Positions 19,028 to 27,823 of a DNA stretch of 64,000 bases are shown here, piece by piece; position 1 is the first letter of the stretch; the number at the start of each line of letters is the position of its first letter. Origin of the DNA: Amycolatopsis australiensis (GTDB lineage: Bacteria > Actinomycetota > Actinomycetes > Mycobacteriales > Pseudonocardiaceae); assembly GCF_900119165.1 (NCBI RefSeq), contig NZ_FPJG01000006.1, positions 2,418,001 to 2,482,000 of the forward strand, written 5' to 3'. The translations under genes and the position numbers were made by a program. Below the pieces are notes generated by a model. It searched no databases. It had not been told where the DNA came from and saw only the letters and a program-made list of their open reading frames with translations.

Positions 19028-21013
19028 ATGTTCGACTCAGTGCTGGTGGCGAACCGGGGCGAGATCGCGGTGCGGGTCATCCGCACGCTGCGGGACCTCG
19101 GGATCCGCGCCGTGGCGGTGTACAGCGACGCGGACGCGGACGCGCGGCACGTCCGCGAGGCGCACACGGCGGTCCGCATCGGGCCGGCGGAGGCCGCCAA
19201 GAGCTACCTGTCCATTCCGGCGATCGTGGACGCGGCCGTGTCGTCGGGCGCGCAGGCCGTGCATCCGGGCTACGGCTTCCTGGCCGAGAACGCCGAGTTC
19301 GCGCGGGCCTGCGAGGCCGCCGGGCTCGTGTTCATCGGCCCGCCGCCGTCGGCGATCGACGCCATGGGCGACAAGATCCGCGCCAAGGCGACCGTGTCGA
19401 AGGCCGGTGTGCCGGTCGTGCCCGGAGCGTCGGACGCGGACATCCCGGACGGCGGCTTCGCGGCGGCCGCCGCCAAGGTCGGCTACCCGCTGCTGCTCAA
19501 GCCGTCCGCCGGCGGCGGCGGCAAGGGCATGCGGCTGGTGCACGCCGAGGCCGAGCTGGACGCGGCGATCGAGTCGGCGCGGCGTGAGGCCAAGGGATCG
19601 TTCGGCGACGACACGCTCCTGATGGAACGGTTCGTCACGACGCCGCGGCACATCGAGATCCAGGTGCTGGCCGACCGGCACGGGAACGTCCTGCACCTCG
19701 GCGAGCGCGAGTGCAGCCTGCAGCGGCGGCACCAGAAGATCATCGAGGAAGCGCCGTCGGTGCTGCTGGACCCCGCGACCCGCGAAAAGATGGGCTCGGC
19801 GGCGGCCGAAGCCGCGCGCTCGGTGGGTTACGTCGGCGCCGGGACGGTCGAGTTCATCATGTCGGCGCACGACCCGGACGAGTTCTTCTTCATGGAGATG
19901 AACACCCGGCTGCAGGTCGAGCACCCGGTCACCGAGCTGGTCACCGGCCTCGACCTGGTCGAGTGGCAGGTCCGGGTCGCCGCCGGCGAAGAGCTGACCC
20001 TCACCCAGCAGGACGTCTCGCTGCGCGGGCACGCCGTCGAGGCGCGCGTGTACGCCGAGGACCCGGCACGCGGGTTCATCCCGACCGGCGGGACGGTGCT
20101 GGCCGTGCACGAGCCGTCCGGCGACGGCGTCCGCGTCGACTCGTGGATGACACCGGGCGCGGTGGTCGGCTCGAACTACGACCCGATGCTGGCCAAGGTC
20201 ATCGCCTGGGGCCCGGACCGCGCGGCGGCGCTGCACCGGCTCGACCGGGCGCTGGCCGACACGGCGCTGCTGGGTCTCGGCACGAACACCGCGTTCCTGC
20301 GGGCGCTGCTGGCCGACGAGGACGTCCGCGCCGGCCGGCTCGACACGGAGCTGGTCGACCGGCGGCTGTCCGAGCTGGTCTCTTCCGACGTGCCGGCCGA
20401 GTTCTTCGTCGCGGCCGCGCTGGACCGGTTCCTCGAGCTGCAGCCGTCGGGGTCCATTGTGGACCCATGGGACGTGCCGGACGGCTGGCGCATGGGCGGC
20501 TCCGGCGGCGTGACGTTCCGGCTGAAGTCCGGCACCGCGCGCGCGGTGGTCCGGGTGCAGGGCACGCCGTCGGCCGCGACGGTGTTCGTGGACGACGCCG
20601 AGCCGGTCGAGGTGTCGGCCCGCCGTGACGGTGACGTCCTGGAAATCCGGCACGCCGGCGGCTTCCACCGGTACCGCCAGGCGTGCGGTCCCGATCGGAC
20701 GGTCTGGCTGGCCCGCGACGGGCTGAGCTTCCCGTTCGGGGAGCAGGAGTTCGTGCTGTCATCACGCGGCGAGGCCGCCGGTGCCGGGCCGGTCACCAGC
20801 CCGATGCCGGGCACCGTGCTCGTGGTCAAGGTCGCCGCGGGCGACGTCGTGCGCGCCGGGACGCCGTTGCTGGTCGTGGAAGCGATGAAGATGGAGCACA
20901 CCGTCACCGCGCCGATCGACGGCGTGGTCAGCGAACTGCCCGTCCGGGCCGGCCAGCAGGTCGCGCTGGACGAAACCCTTGCCGTTGTCACGCCCCCCGA
21001 GGAGCAGCCGTGA
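19028..21013 (+). CDS. accA1: Acyl-CoA carboxylase alpha (biotin carboxylase + BCCP), MccA/AccA1-like
   Basis: 661 residues. Biotin carboxylase domain at the N-terminus ([23 protein letters not shown]-grasp [15 protein letters not shown] near 160; [17 protein letters not shown] near 290), then a linker domain and a C-terminal biotinyl domain with the biotinylated lysine in [14 protein letters not shown] near 625. ATG 19028 is preferred to the overlapping GTG 19019 because family proteins begin at this point. It carboxylates biotin for the AccD1 subunit; its stop overlaps the next gene (GTGA). Confidence 0.94.
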   Translation: MFDSVLVANRGEIAVRVIRTLRDLGIRAVAVYSDADADARHVREAHTAVRIGPAEAAKSYLSIPAIVDAAVSSGAQAVHPGYGFLAENAEFARACEAAGLVFIGPPPSAIDAMGDKIRAKATVSKAGVPVVPGASDADIPDGGFAAAAAKVGYPLLLKPSAGGGGKGMRLVHAEAELDAAIESARREAKGSFGDDTLLMERFVTTPRHIEIQVLADRHGNVLHLGERECSLQRRHQKIIEEAPSVLLDPATREKMGSAAAEAARSVGYVGAGTVEFIMSAHDPDEFFFMEMNTRLQVEHPVTELVTGLDLVEWQVRVAAGEELTLTQQDVSLRGHAVEARVYAEDPARGFIPTGGTVLAVHEPSGDGVRVDSWMTPGAVVGSNYDPMLAKVIAWGPDRAAALHRLDRALADTALLGLGTNTAFLRALLADEDVRAGRLDTELVDRRLSELVSSDVPAEFFVAAALDRFLELQPSGSIVDPWDVPDGWRMGGSGGVTFRLKSGTARAVVRVQGTPSAATVFVDDAEPVEVSARRDGDVLEIRHAGGFHRYRQACGPDRTVWLARDGLSFPFGEQEFVLSSRGEAAGAGPVTSPMPGTVLVVKVAAGDVVRAGTPLLVVEAMKMEHTVTAPIDGVVSELPVRAGQQVALDETLAVVTPPEEQP

Positions 21014-22164
21014 TCGACTTCCGCCTGGACGAGGAGTACGAGTCCCTCCGCAAGACCGTCGAGGACTTCGCGCACGCCGAGGTCGCGCCCGTGATCGGCG
21101 AGCTGTACGAGAAGGAGGAGTTCCCGTACGCCATCGTCGCGAAGATGGGCGAGATGGGCCTGTTCGGGCTGCCGTTCCCCGAGAAGTTCGGCGGCATGGG
21201 CGGCGACTACTTCGCGCTGTGCCTGGCGCTGGAGGAGCTGGCCCGCGTCGATTCGTCGGTGGCGATCACGCTCGAGGCCGGCGTTTCGCTCGGCGCGATG
21301 CCGATTTACCGCTTCGGGACGCAGGAGCAGCAGGAGGAATGGCTCCCGCCGCTCTGCGCGGGCACCGCGCTGGGCGGCTTCGGCCTGACCGAGCCGGGCG
21401 GCGGCTCGGACGCGGGCGCGACGCGCACCCGGGCCACTTTGGACGGTGACTCCTGGGTCATCAACGGCAGCAAGGCGTTCATCACGAACTCGGGCACGGA
21501 CATCACGCGCCTGGTCACGGTGACGGCCGTGACGGACGTGATGGAGAACGGCCGCAAGGAGATCTCGGCGATCATCGTCCCGTCCGGCACGCCGGGCTTC
21601 GAAGTGGCGCCGAAGTACTCGAAGGTCGGCTGGAACTGCTCGGACACCCACGAACTGTCCTTTTCGGACGTCCGCGTCCCGGCCGAGAACCTGGTCGGGC
21701 AGCGCGGCCGCGGCTACGCCCAGTTCCTGTCCATTTTGGACGAGGGCAGGGTCGCGATCGCCGCGCTGTCGGTGGGCCTGGCGCAGGGCTGCGTCGACGA
21801 GTGCCTCAAGTACGTGAAGGACCGCGTCGCGTTCGGCAAGCGGATCGGCGAGTACCAGGCGATCCAGTTCAAGATCGCGGACATGGAGGTCCGCACGCAC
21901 ACCGCGCGCCTGGCGTACTACCAGGCGGCGGCGAAGATGCTGCGCGGAGAGCCGTTCAAGAAGGAGGCGTCGATCGCGAAGCTGGTGGCCTCGAACGCGG
22001 CGATGGACAACGCCCGCGACGCGACCCAGATCTTCGGCGGCTACGGGTTCATGAACGAGTTCCCGGTGAGCCGCTTCTACCGCGACGCGAAGATCCTGGA
22101 GATCGGCGAGGGCACCAGCGAGGTGCAGAAGATGCTGATCTCGCGGCACCTGGGCGTGGCCTGA
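21010..22164 (+). CDS. Acyl-CoA dehydrogenase, isovaleryl-CoA/FadE19-like
   Basis: 384 residues, normal for a FAD acyl-CoA dehydrogenase. Visible: [20 protein letters not shown] and [16 protein letters not shown] (substrate/FAD binding), [39 protein letters not shown] at the C-terminus with the catalytic-base region. Start GTG overlaps the accA1 stop by four bases. Third gene of the operon; with a methylcrotonyl-CoA-type carboxylase before it, the likely step is isovaleryl-CoA to 3-methylcrotonyl-CoA, as in the fadE19 locus of mycobacteria. Confidence 0.9.
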   Translation: MIDFRLDEEYESLRKTVEDFAHAEVAPVIGELYEKEEFPYAIVAKMGEMGLFGLPFPEKFGGMGGDYFALCLALEELARVDSSVAITLEAGVSLGAMPIYRFGTQEQQEEWLPPLCAGTALGGFGLTEPGGGSDAGATRTRATLDGDSWVINGSKAFITNSGTDITRLVTVTAVTDVMENGRKEISAIIVPSGTPGFEVAPKYSKVGWNCSDTHELSFSDVRVPAENLVGQRGRGYAQFLSILDEGRVAIAALSVGLAQGCVDECLKYVKDRVAFGKRIGEYQAIQFKIADMEVRTHTARLAYYQAAAKMLRGEPFKKEASIAKLVASNAAMDNARDATQIFGGYGFMNEFPVSRFYRDAKILEIGEGTSEVQKMLISRHLGVA

Positions 22165-22166
22165 GT

Positions 22167-22189
22167 CCGTGGGGGCGGTGCCCCCACGG
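22167..22189. terminator. Bidirectional terminator after the carboxylase operon
   Basis: Perfect 10-bp stem CCGTGGGGGC / GCCCCCACGG with a 3-base loop, between convergent genes and touching the stop codon of the minus-strand gene. Confidence 0.8.
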
Positions 22190-23632
22190 CTACTCGTTCG
22201 CGGCCGCCCAGCCGGTCTCGGCGGTCTTCTGGATGTCGAGCATCTGCTTGATGATCTCCTGGCTGCCCTTGACCGGCCAGGCCCACAGCTCCTTGGCGCT
22301 GTCGGAGTCGGCGACCCAGTTCTTCAGGAGGTTGAAGGCCTTGGGGTCGTGCTCCTTCAGCCACGTCTCGTTCCGCTTGTACAAGGCGTAGGCGTCGGGC
22401 TGGTGCTGCTTGAGCCAGTCCTCGTGCTTCTTGGTCCACGGCGAGGTGGACGGCGGGTTCTCGTTCGCCGTGTGGTAGCTCGACGCGTCGTCGTCCTCGC
22501 GCGGCGGTGGGGTGCCCGCGTCCTCGCGGGGCGGGTTCTCGTTCGCGGTGTGGAAGCTGGCGTCGTCGTCGTCCCGCGCCGGGCTCGGCGGCGGGGTGTC
22601 TTCGTTGGCCGTGTGGTAGCTCGACGCGTCATCGTCTTCGCGCGGTGGTGGGGTGCCCGCGTCGTCTTCGCGGGGTGGTGGGGTGCCCGCGTCGTCTTCG
22701 CGGGGTGGTGGGGTGCCCGCGTCGTCTTCGCGGGGTGGCGGAGTGCCTTCGCGCGGTGGCGGTCCCTCGACCCGTGGCGGCGGTGGCGCGACGTCGTCGG
22801 CGCCGCGACCGGCGCCGGCGGCCCCGCTCGCTTCCGGGCGGGTCTTCAGCATCTTCGTGATGTCGCCGATCCGGCCTGCCGACCGGACCGCCTGCGCGAG
22901 CACCGCGGCCAGCTTCGAGGCCAGCGAAGTCGCCGTCATCGTCGCCTGCGTGACGCACCACGTGACGCCGGCGACGATCGACGTGCCGAACGTGATCGCC
23001 GCCGTCGCCAGCGCGATCAGCATCGTCGAGATGATGTCGCCGAGCACCGTCGTGATCAGGTCGCGGAACAGGCTGCGCACCGCGGCGATGATCGCCATGT
23101 TCGTCTGGATGAGGTAGCCGACGATGTCGGTGCCGTGCGCCTTGCTCTCCAGGTCGGCCGCCAGTTCCTTCATGCGGTCGTTGAACGCCTTCGCGCCGTC
23201 GCCTTCCCAGTGCGAGATCTCGCCGGTCAGCGACGCCGTCTGGTCGTCGGCGATCTTGCGGATCGACTCGGCGATCGTGTGCACTTCCTGGCTGAGCAGC
23301 TGGATCTGGTCCGGGTCGCCCATCAGCATGTCGAGCGGCTCGCGCAGGAAGCTGATGTGCTCGATCAGCCAGCCGAGTCCCGCCGAGATGAGGCTGCCGA
23401 GCGGGTTCAGCGCGAACTTCACCGTGTCGACCACGGTCGCGACCGCGCCGAGCCCGATCGCCACGCCCAGCGCGGCCTTGTCGGCGTCGTCGGCCTTCTG
23501 GATGTCCTGGCAGCTCTTGATCAGGAACGTGTACGAGTCCAGGAACCCCGCGCCGGAGAACTTGTTCGAGTCGGTGATCACCACGCCGGCGCCGAAGTCG
23601 GGCGCCGCCGTCGGGTTGAACGTCTCGGTCAC
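22190..23632 (-). CDS. WXG-type large protein with PPPRED repeats (type VII-associated)
   Basis: 480 residues. The N-terminal 290 are helical with a WEG motif (SHWEGDGAKAFNDRM near 140, a WXG-like turn) and two hydrophobic helices near 55-90 and 195-225. Residues about 295-385 are low-complexity: four GTPPPREDD units plus three copies of an SYHTANE-like peptide. The last about 85 residues (WTKKHEDWLKQHQPDAYALYK...) form a charged helical domain I do not recognise. GTG start overlaps the stop of the EspC-like gene. Likely a substrate or surface component of an ESX-type (type VII) system, possibly with a C-terminal effector; no toxin motif seen. Confidence 0.7.
   Translation of the reverse strand: MTETFNPTAAPDFGAGVVITDSNKFSGAGFLDSYTFLIKSCQDIQKADDADKAALGVAIGLGAVATVVDTVKFALNPLGSLISAGLGWLIEHISFLREPLDMLMGDPDQIQLLSQEVHTIAESIRKIADDQTASLTGEISHWEGDGAKAFNDRMKELAADLESKAHGTDIVGYLIQTNMAIIAAVRSLFRDLITTVLGDIISTMLIALATAAITFGTSIVAGVTWCVTQATMTATSLASKLAAVLAQAVRSAGRIGDITKMLKTRPEASGAAGAGRGADDVAPPPPRVEGPPPREGTPPPREDDAGTPPPREDDAGTPPPREDDAGTPPPREDDDASSYHTANEDTPPPSPARDDDDASFHTANENPPREDAGTPPPREDDDASSYHTANENPPSTSPWTKKHEDWLKQHQPDAYALYKRNETWLKEHDPKAFNLLKNWVADSDSAKELWAWPVKGSQEIIKQMLDIQKTAETGWAAANE
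22651..22740. repeat. Three tandem 30-bp coding repeats
   Basis: Three consecutive 30-base units beginning GGGTGCCCGCGTCGTCTTCG, the first two identical and the third differing at one base, plus diverged copies on both sides. In frame they encode the repeated GTPPPREDDA peptide of the WXG-type protein, so copy number can change without frameshift. Confidence 0.9.
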
Positions 23633-23934
23633 TTCGCGAACACCGCCGCGTGGTCGGCCTCGGTGGCGCTGTACTTCTGCGCCGCGGTCCGGACGTTCGC
23701 CGCCTGGTCGGTCATCGCCTTCGCCGCCGACTTGATCTGGTCGTGCAGCACGGCCAGCGCGATCCGCGTCGGCACGCCGAGCGCCTGGCCGACCAGCACG
23801 CCGAACGCGTTGATGTCGGCGCCGTTCACGGACTGGACCTTGTCCGCGGCCGCCGTGACGCGGTTCGCGCGGTCGTCGAGGCCGCTCGCGTACGTGTTCA
23901 GCACCTCCGGGGTGACGCTGTAGCCGCCGCTCAC
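23629..23934 (-). CDS. EspC/DUF2580-like type VII secretion target
   Basis: 101 residues, helical, beginning MSGGYSVTPEVLNTYASGL. The family N-terminus and the C-terminal type VII signal YxxxE (YSATE, near residue 90) are visible. GTG 23934 overlaps the stop of the YbaB-like gene (GTGA), and its own stop overlaps the next start, so three genes are translated as one coupled unit. Long upstream extension of this frame is only a shadow of the neighbouring gene. Confidence 0.75.
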   Translation of the reverse strand: MSGGYSVTPEVLNTYASGLDDRANRVTAAADKVQSVNGADINAFGVLVGQALGVPTRIALAVLHDQIKSAAKAMTDQAANVRTAAQKYSATEADHAAVFAK

Positions 23935-24413
23935 CAGGGGTTCAACTCCTCGCCGTCGTCGTCCGGACGCCGCCGCGGTGGCGCGGGCGGAGATGGTGGG
24001 GGTGCCGGACGCCCCTGTGGTGGCCGCGGGGGCGCCGCGGGCGGTGGTGGCGGCGGAGGCGGGGGCTCGTCCGGCACCGGCAGGAACCGCTCGACGACCC
24101 GCATCATCTCCGTGCCGCCGGCGATCGGCTCCAGCGCGGCCGCGACGTCCTTCGACACCTGCCGCTGTGCCTTGCCGTAGGCCTCCATCAGCAACGCGGT
24201 GAGCTGCCGCCCGCCGCCGGGCAGCCGCAGCGCGCGGTCGTCGATGCGGAGGTTCTTCAGCGCCCCGTTCGGTGCCACGGTCACCGCCACCAGGCCCTGC
24301 GCGGCCTCCGCGGTGCCTTCGGCGTGGGTGATCTTCTCCTGCAGCACCTGCGACTTGGCGCGCATCTCGTCGACCCGCCGCTGGAAGCCGGCGAGCCAGT
24401 CCTGTTCGTCCAC
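23931..24413 (-). CDS. YbaB/EspL-like protein with proline-rich tail
   Basis: 160 residues. The first about 105 have the YbaB/EbfC layout (helix - beta strands ...VAVTVAPNGALKNLRIDD... - helix), as in EspL of mycobacterial ESX-1. The remainder is a tail dominated by Pro (a run of nine Pro near 117-125). GTG 24413 has AAAGGA four bases upstream. First gene of the YbaB-EspC-WXG trio; in ESX loci such proteins act as cytosolic chaperone-like or nucleoid-associated partners. Confidence 0.72.
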   Translation of the reverse strand: MDEQDWLAGFQRRVDEMRAKSQVLQEKITHAEGTAEAAQGLVAVTVAPNGALKNLRIDDRALRLPGGGRQLTALLMEAYGKAQRQVSKDVAAALEPIAGGTEMMRVVERFLPVPDEPPPPPPPPPAAPPRPPQGRPAPPPSPPAPPRRRPDDDGEELNPW

Positions 24414-24520
24414 GGCGTCCTTTCAGCCGTCCCGCTGAGCAACGCCGCGAGGTTAGCCAGCCGCAGTGAACGGAAAGTGGCCGCGGGACGACGAACACGC
24501 GGTTGCGGTAAACAGAGGGA

Positions 24521-25033
24521 ATGGACAACATCGTCATCCGATCGGGTGATTCTGGGGATGTGGACACGCTGCTGGGCTTCTTCGACGAGGCCGTCGGCTG
24601 GCTCGTCGCCCGCGGCAGCTCGAAGCAGTGGGGGACCGAGCCGTGGAGCCGCGTGCCGAAGCGCGTCGAACGGGTCAAGGGCATGGCCGCGGACCCCGGG
24701 CTGCGCGTCGCGGTGGTCGGCGGCGAGCCGGCCGGCGCGCTGATCGTCTCCGAGGAGCACGACCCGCACGTGCCGCCGGTCGACGAGCGTGAGCTGTACA
24801 TCCGGCTGCTGATCACGTCGCGGCGGTTCGCCGGGCGGCGCGTCGGCGGGCGGCTGATCGAGTACGCGCTCGACGAGGCGCGCCGGCGCGGCATCTCCCT
24901 CGTGCGCGTCGACTGCTGGGCCGGCGGCGACGGCGACCTGCAGCGGTACTACGAGAGCCATGGCTTCGAGCCGACCGTCCGGTTCACCGTCGGCGACTGG
25001 GTCGGGCAGGTCCTCGAGCAACGCGTGGGGTAG
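24521..25033 (+). CDS. GNAT family N-acetyltransferase
   Basis: 170 residues with a GNAT fold: acetyl-CoA-binding motif A appears as RRFAGRRVGGRLIEYALDEA (Q/R-x-x-G-x-G/A variant, about 103-122) and the end YYESHGFEP is typical. Substrate not readable. ATG 24521 with GAGGGA directly upstream. Divergent from the type VII-associated trio. Confidence 0.82.
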   Translation: MDNIVIRSGDSGDVDTLLGFFDEAVGWLVARGSSKQWGTEPWSRVPKRVERVKGMAADPGLRVAVVGGEPAGALIVSEEHDPHVPPVDERELYIRLLITSRRFAGRRVGGRLIEYALDEARRRGISLVRVDCWAGGDGDLQRYYESHGFEPTVRFTVGDWVGQVLEQRVG

Positions 25034-25057
25034 CGCGATCGCGGGCGGCGAGCGACA

Positions 25058-25078
25058 CTGTTGACGCGTTGCCAACAG
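25058..25078 (+). promoter_or_regulatory. Inverted repeat in front of the SDR gene
   Basis: CTGTTG (25058-25063) and CAACAG (25073-25078) form a perfect 6-bp palindrome with a 9-base centre, just upstream of the RBS; a plausible repressor site. Confidence 0.4.
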
Positions 25079-25092
25079 ACGGAGGAGTCGCC

Positions 25093-25938
25093 ATGGCCGA
25101 GGAGCTCGCGGGCAAGGTCGTCGTCATCACCGGCGGCGGGCAGGGGATCGGCGCGGCGACCGCGTCGGCACTGTCCCGCCTGGGCGCGCGGGTGGTGATC
25201 GGCGACCTCGACCAGGTCCGGGCCGAGAAGACCGCCGCCGGGCTGGGCGCCGAGGCGCTGCCGCTGGACGTCACCGACATCCGCGCGTTCACGGCGTTCC
25301 TCGACGAGGTCGAGCGCCGCCACGGCCGCATCGACGTCCTCGTCAACAACGCGGGGATCATGCCGCTCGGCGAGCTGGAGCGGGAGAGCGACGCGACGAC
25401 GCGGCGGCAGCTGGAGATCAACCTGCACGCGGTCATCCACGGCACCCGCGAAGCGATCAAGCGGATGCGGCCGCGCCGGTCCGGGCACATCGTCAACGTC
25501 GCGTCGTTCGCCGGCAAGGCGGGCTTCCCGGGCGCGGCGACCTACTGCGCCACCAAGCACGCCGTCGTCGGGCTGTCCGAAGCGGTGCACCTGGAGCTGC
25601 ACGGGTCCGGTGTGCACGTTTCGTGCGTGATGCCCGCCATCGTCCGGACGGAGCTGGCGAGCGGGCTCGGCGAGGCGAAGCTGTTCAAGTCCTCGCGCCC
25701 GGAAGATGTGGCCGACGCCATCGTATCCACGCTGCGCAAGCCTCGTTTCGACGTCTACGTCCCGCGTTCGGTGGGAACTATGGGCAAGCTCACCCGGCTG
25801 CTGCCGCGACGGGCGGGCGAAGCGCTCTCCCGCGCGTTGAAAGCGGACCGGCTTTTGGCTTCAGCGGCCCATTCCCCGGCTCGCGCGGAGTACGAGGCGC
25901 GGGCCGCCGAGAGCGCTCCCGGAGCCGTCCCGGAGTAA
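25093..25938 (+). CDS. Short-chain dehydrogenase/reductase
   Basis: 281 residues, classical SDR. Cofactor motif VVVITGGGQGIGAA (TGxxxGxG), NNAG (VLVNNAGIMP), catalytic Ser in NVASFAGK and YxxxK in YCATKHAV. Asp at the end of beta-2 (GDLD) suggests NAD preference. ATG 25093 is chosen since GGAGGAG stands five bases upstream. The extra about 60 C-terminal residues are basic. An oxidoreductase of unknown substrate; possibly co-transcribed with the alpha/beta hydrolase downstream, 116 bases away. Confidence 0.86.
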   Translation: MAEELAGKVVVITGGGQGIGAATASALSRLGARVVIGDLDQVRAEKTAAGLGAEALPLDVTDIRAFTAFLDEVERRHGRIDVLVNNAGIMPLGELERESDATTRRQLEINLHAVIHGTREAIKRMRPRRSGHIVNVASFAGKAGFPGAATYCATKHAVVGLSEAVHLELHGSGVHVSCVMPAIVRTELASGLGEAKLFKSSRPEDVADAIVSTLRKPRFDVYVPRSVGTMGKLTRLLPRRAGEALSRALKADRLLASAAHSPARAEYEARAAESAPGAVPE

Positions 25939-26054
25939 CTCGGACGGCCTAGCGACTGTCCGATTTGGACGTGGCCGGTATTGAGTCCACCGGCCGCACC
26001 CGGCAAGATTGGGCGGAGGTGTCCGCCGGGGGACGTCCAGGAGGCTCGAGGAAG

Positions 26055-27110
26055 ATGGTTTCACCGCCCGCACGGCTGGCCGCCGCGGCGTCGAACGTGG
26101 TCGGCAAGGTGCTGCACGGCGGAGTCGCCGACCTGCGCCCGATGCCGCGGGTGCTGATCGACCAGGGACCCAACCGCTCGCTGTACCGGATGACGCACAG
26201 CAGCCGCCCGGTGTCCGGGCCGCCGATCCTGCTGGTGCCGCCGCTGGCCGCGCCGGCGATCTGCTTCGACCTGCGGCGCGGCTGCAGCCTCATCGAGCAC
26301 CTGGTGGACGCCGGGCGCAACGCCTACCTCGTCGACTACGGCATGGTCGCGTTCTCCGACCGGCGTCTGGGCATCGAGCACTGGATCGACGAGGTGCTGC
26401 CGCGGGCGATCCGCAAGGTGAGCGCCGACGCCGGCGGGCAGCCGGTGCACCTGGTGTCGTGGTCGCTGGGCGGGATCTTCTCGCTGCTGGTGAACGCCGA
26501 CCAGCCGGAGCTGCCGATCGCGTCGATCACGGCGATCGGCTCGCCGGTGGACTTCACGGCGATCCCGATCGTGGCGCCGTTCCGCCCGCTGGTCGACCTG
26601 ACGCGCGGCCACCTGCTGACCCCGATCTACCGCGCGTTCGGCGGCGCACCGTCCTATTTGGTCAGCCGCGTCTTCCGCGCGACGGGCATCAGCAAGGAGA
26701 TCACGAAGCCGATCGCGATCCTGTCACACCTCGATGATCGCGACTACCTGGCGCAGATCGAGGCGGTCGACCACTTCATGAGCAACATGTACGCCTACCC
26801 GGGCCGCACGTTCGGCCAGCTGTACCACCGCCTGTTCCGCACGAACGACCTGGCGGAGGGCAAGGTGGACCTGAACGGCCGGATCATCTCGCTGTCGGCG
26901 GTCCGCGTCCCGACCCTGGTGGTGGCGGGCGAGAACGACACGATCGCCCCGAGGCCGTCGGTGGAGCGCGTGGTGGAGCTGCTGGACAAGGCCCCGGAGG
27001 TCCGCTTCAAGACGGCACCGGGCGGCCACCTGGGCGTCCTGACGGGCCGCAAGGCCCGCGACACGACATGGCGCTACCTGGACGAATTCCTGGACGACCA
27101 GATTTCTTGA
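26055..27110 (+). CDS. Alpha/beta hydrolase related to PHA synthases
   Basis: 351 residues. The PHA synthase-like blocks ILLVPPLAAPAICFDL and AYLVDYGMVAFSDR, the nucleophile elbow HLVSWSLGGI, Asp in VVAGENDTIAP and His in APGGHLGVLTG form a complete triad. The nucleophile is Ser, not the Cys of true PhaC enzymes, so polymer synthesis is unlikely; a hydrolase or acyltransferase role fits better. ATG 26055 with GAGGAAG upstream. It was originally convergent with the fadE23-like gene whose 3' end remains just beyond the terminator. Confidence 0.8.
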   Translation: MVSPPARLAAAASNVVGKVLHGGVADLRPMPRVLIDQGPNRSLYRMTHSSRPVSGPPILLVPPLAAPAICFDLRRGCSLIEHLVDAGRNAYLVDYGMVAFSDRRLGIEHWIDEVLPRAIRKVSADAGGQPVHLVSWSLGGIFSLLVNADQPELPIASITAIGSPVDFTAIPIVAPFRPLVDLTRGHLLTPIYRAFGGAPSYLVSRVFRATGISKEITKPIAILSHLDDRDYLAQIEAVDHFMSNMYAYPGRTFGQLYHRLFRTNDLAEGKVDLNGRIISLSAVRVPTLVVAGENDTIAPRPSVERVVELLDKAPEVRFKTAPGGHLGVLTGRKARDTTWRYLDEFLDDQIS

Positions 27111-27115
27111 GCGCG

Positions 27116-27148
27116 CTGAGGGCCACCCCGGATCGGAGTGGCCCTCAG
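27116..27148. terminator. Terminator at the old 3' end of fadE23
   Basis: 11-bp perfect stem CTGAGGGCCAC / GTGGCCCTCAG. It lies between the hydrolase and the displaced fadE23 3' end and would have served both convergent genes before the element inserted. Confidence 0.75.
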
Positions 27149-27152
27149 TCGT

Positions 27153-27242
27153 TCACTTGAGTTCGGCGCTCGTCTTGCCGAGGATCCGACGAGCCACGAT
27201 GAGCTGCTGGATCTGCTGCGTCCCCTCGAAGATGTCCAGAAT
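27153..27242 (-). pseudogene. Displaced original 3' end of the fadE23-like gene
   Basis: On the minus strand these 90 bases read ILDIFEGTQQIQQLIVARRI... to a TGA stop: 29 residues identical to the C-terminus of the intact gene at 37684-38889. At DNA level 17 of 90 bases differ, all silent (13 codons and the stop). It has no start or body; it is the chromosomal remnant cut off by integration. Confidence 0.95.
27232..27242. other. Left attachment core (attL)
   Basis: ATGTCCAGAAT, identical to 37763-37773. The flanking CCCTCGAA is also shared, with one mismatch between it and the core. Chromosome lies to the left, element to the right. Confidence 0.85.
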
Positions 27243-27349
27243 TTCTCAGCTGGATTTCGTCGACCTCGCTCGTTTCGCCGTAAACGGCCTCTGAGCTGCG
27301 CTGATGTGTCTCGTTAATTCTCGTCGTCTGTCGCTGCTCCCGAGCCTCT

Positions 27350-27370
27350 GACGGCCTGGAGACGGCCTGG
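27350..27370 (+). repeat. Terminal direct repeat copy, left
   Basis: 21 bases starting GACGGCCTGGAG match 37571-37591 at 19 positions, in the same orientation, near both element ends. Candidate integrase arm-type site, or chance, since the right copy is the end of int. Confidence 0.35.
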
Positions 27371-27686
27371 CGGGCCCCCGCCACACCCTGCCCTGCATCC
27401 CGATACGAAGCCTCCACGCGGCCGGTGGTGCCGGGTCAAGACACGCTTCATCGTCTTGACGCGGTGCTACCGGCCGTTGTCACGATCAGGCGTCGGGATG
27501 GAGGTCCCCCACGACGGAGCGTAACGGAGATCGAGTCACGAACGACTGGTCCGTCACCACCGCATGTAGAGGGAGGTCGACGTTGGCTCAGGGGACACGT
27601 GTGCCGCCGCCGCGCGGCGCTACGCCAGGTGCCCCGCTGGCGGCCGCACCGCCCGGCCGGCGGGCGGAGCGGAGCGGCAGCCCGCC

Positions 27687-27790
27687 GTGTCGGAGGCGGA
27701 TGCGGTCGCCCAGGCGAGGGGCTACGTAGGCGACAGTCGCGCCGCCATCGGCGGCGTGGCCCTTGATCCCATAGAGCGAAGTTCGGCAAT
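27687..27790 (+). pseudogene. Relic resembling a VbhA-type antitoxin frame
   Basis: From a GTG at 27687 the frame reads SEADAVAQARGYVGDSRAAI, then GGVALDP. This resembles the start of small VbhA-like (Fic-antitoxin) proteins, ARGYV..S..I.G..LDP, but the motif Glu is Gly and similarity stops near 27780, where the low-GC cargo begins. No Fic partner is present. Weak call. Confidence 0.25.
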
Positions 27791-27823
27791 CACCAGATGT
27801 GCGTGTTCGAGAGGGGGCCGATT

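Larger units (their letters stand above)
27243..27823 (+). other. Left end of the element, no intact gene
   Basis: About 580 bases between attL and the cargo. It holds a GACGGCCTGG-type direct repeat (27350-27370), an inverted repeat GTCAAGAC / GTCTTGAC (27435-27442 and 27453-27460, 10-base spacer) and a reading-frame relic near 27687. Integrase arm sites would be expected here. No complete gene supported. Confidence 0.6.

Noticed and set aside
22651..22740. CRISPR-like array
   Set aside because: The 30-bp repeats are directly adjacent without spacers and lie in frame inside a gene.
23629..24894. 421-codon minus-strand frame as one protein
   Set aside because: Only the last 101 codons match a protein family; the first 320 are shadow sequence across the YbaB-like gene and the GNAT gene.
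26055..27110. PHA synthase
   Set aside because: The nucleophile is Ser in SWSLGG rather than the Cys of PhaC; no PhaE/PhaR or phasin gene nearby.
27153..27242. tRNA 3' end as attachment site
   Set aside because: No tRNA cloverleaf at either junction; both copies read as the same protein C-terminus.
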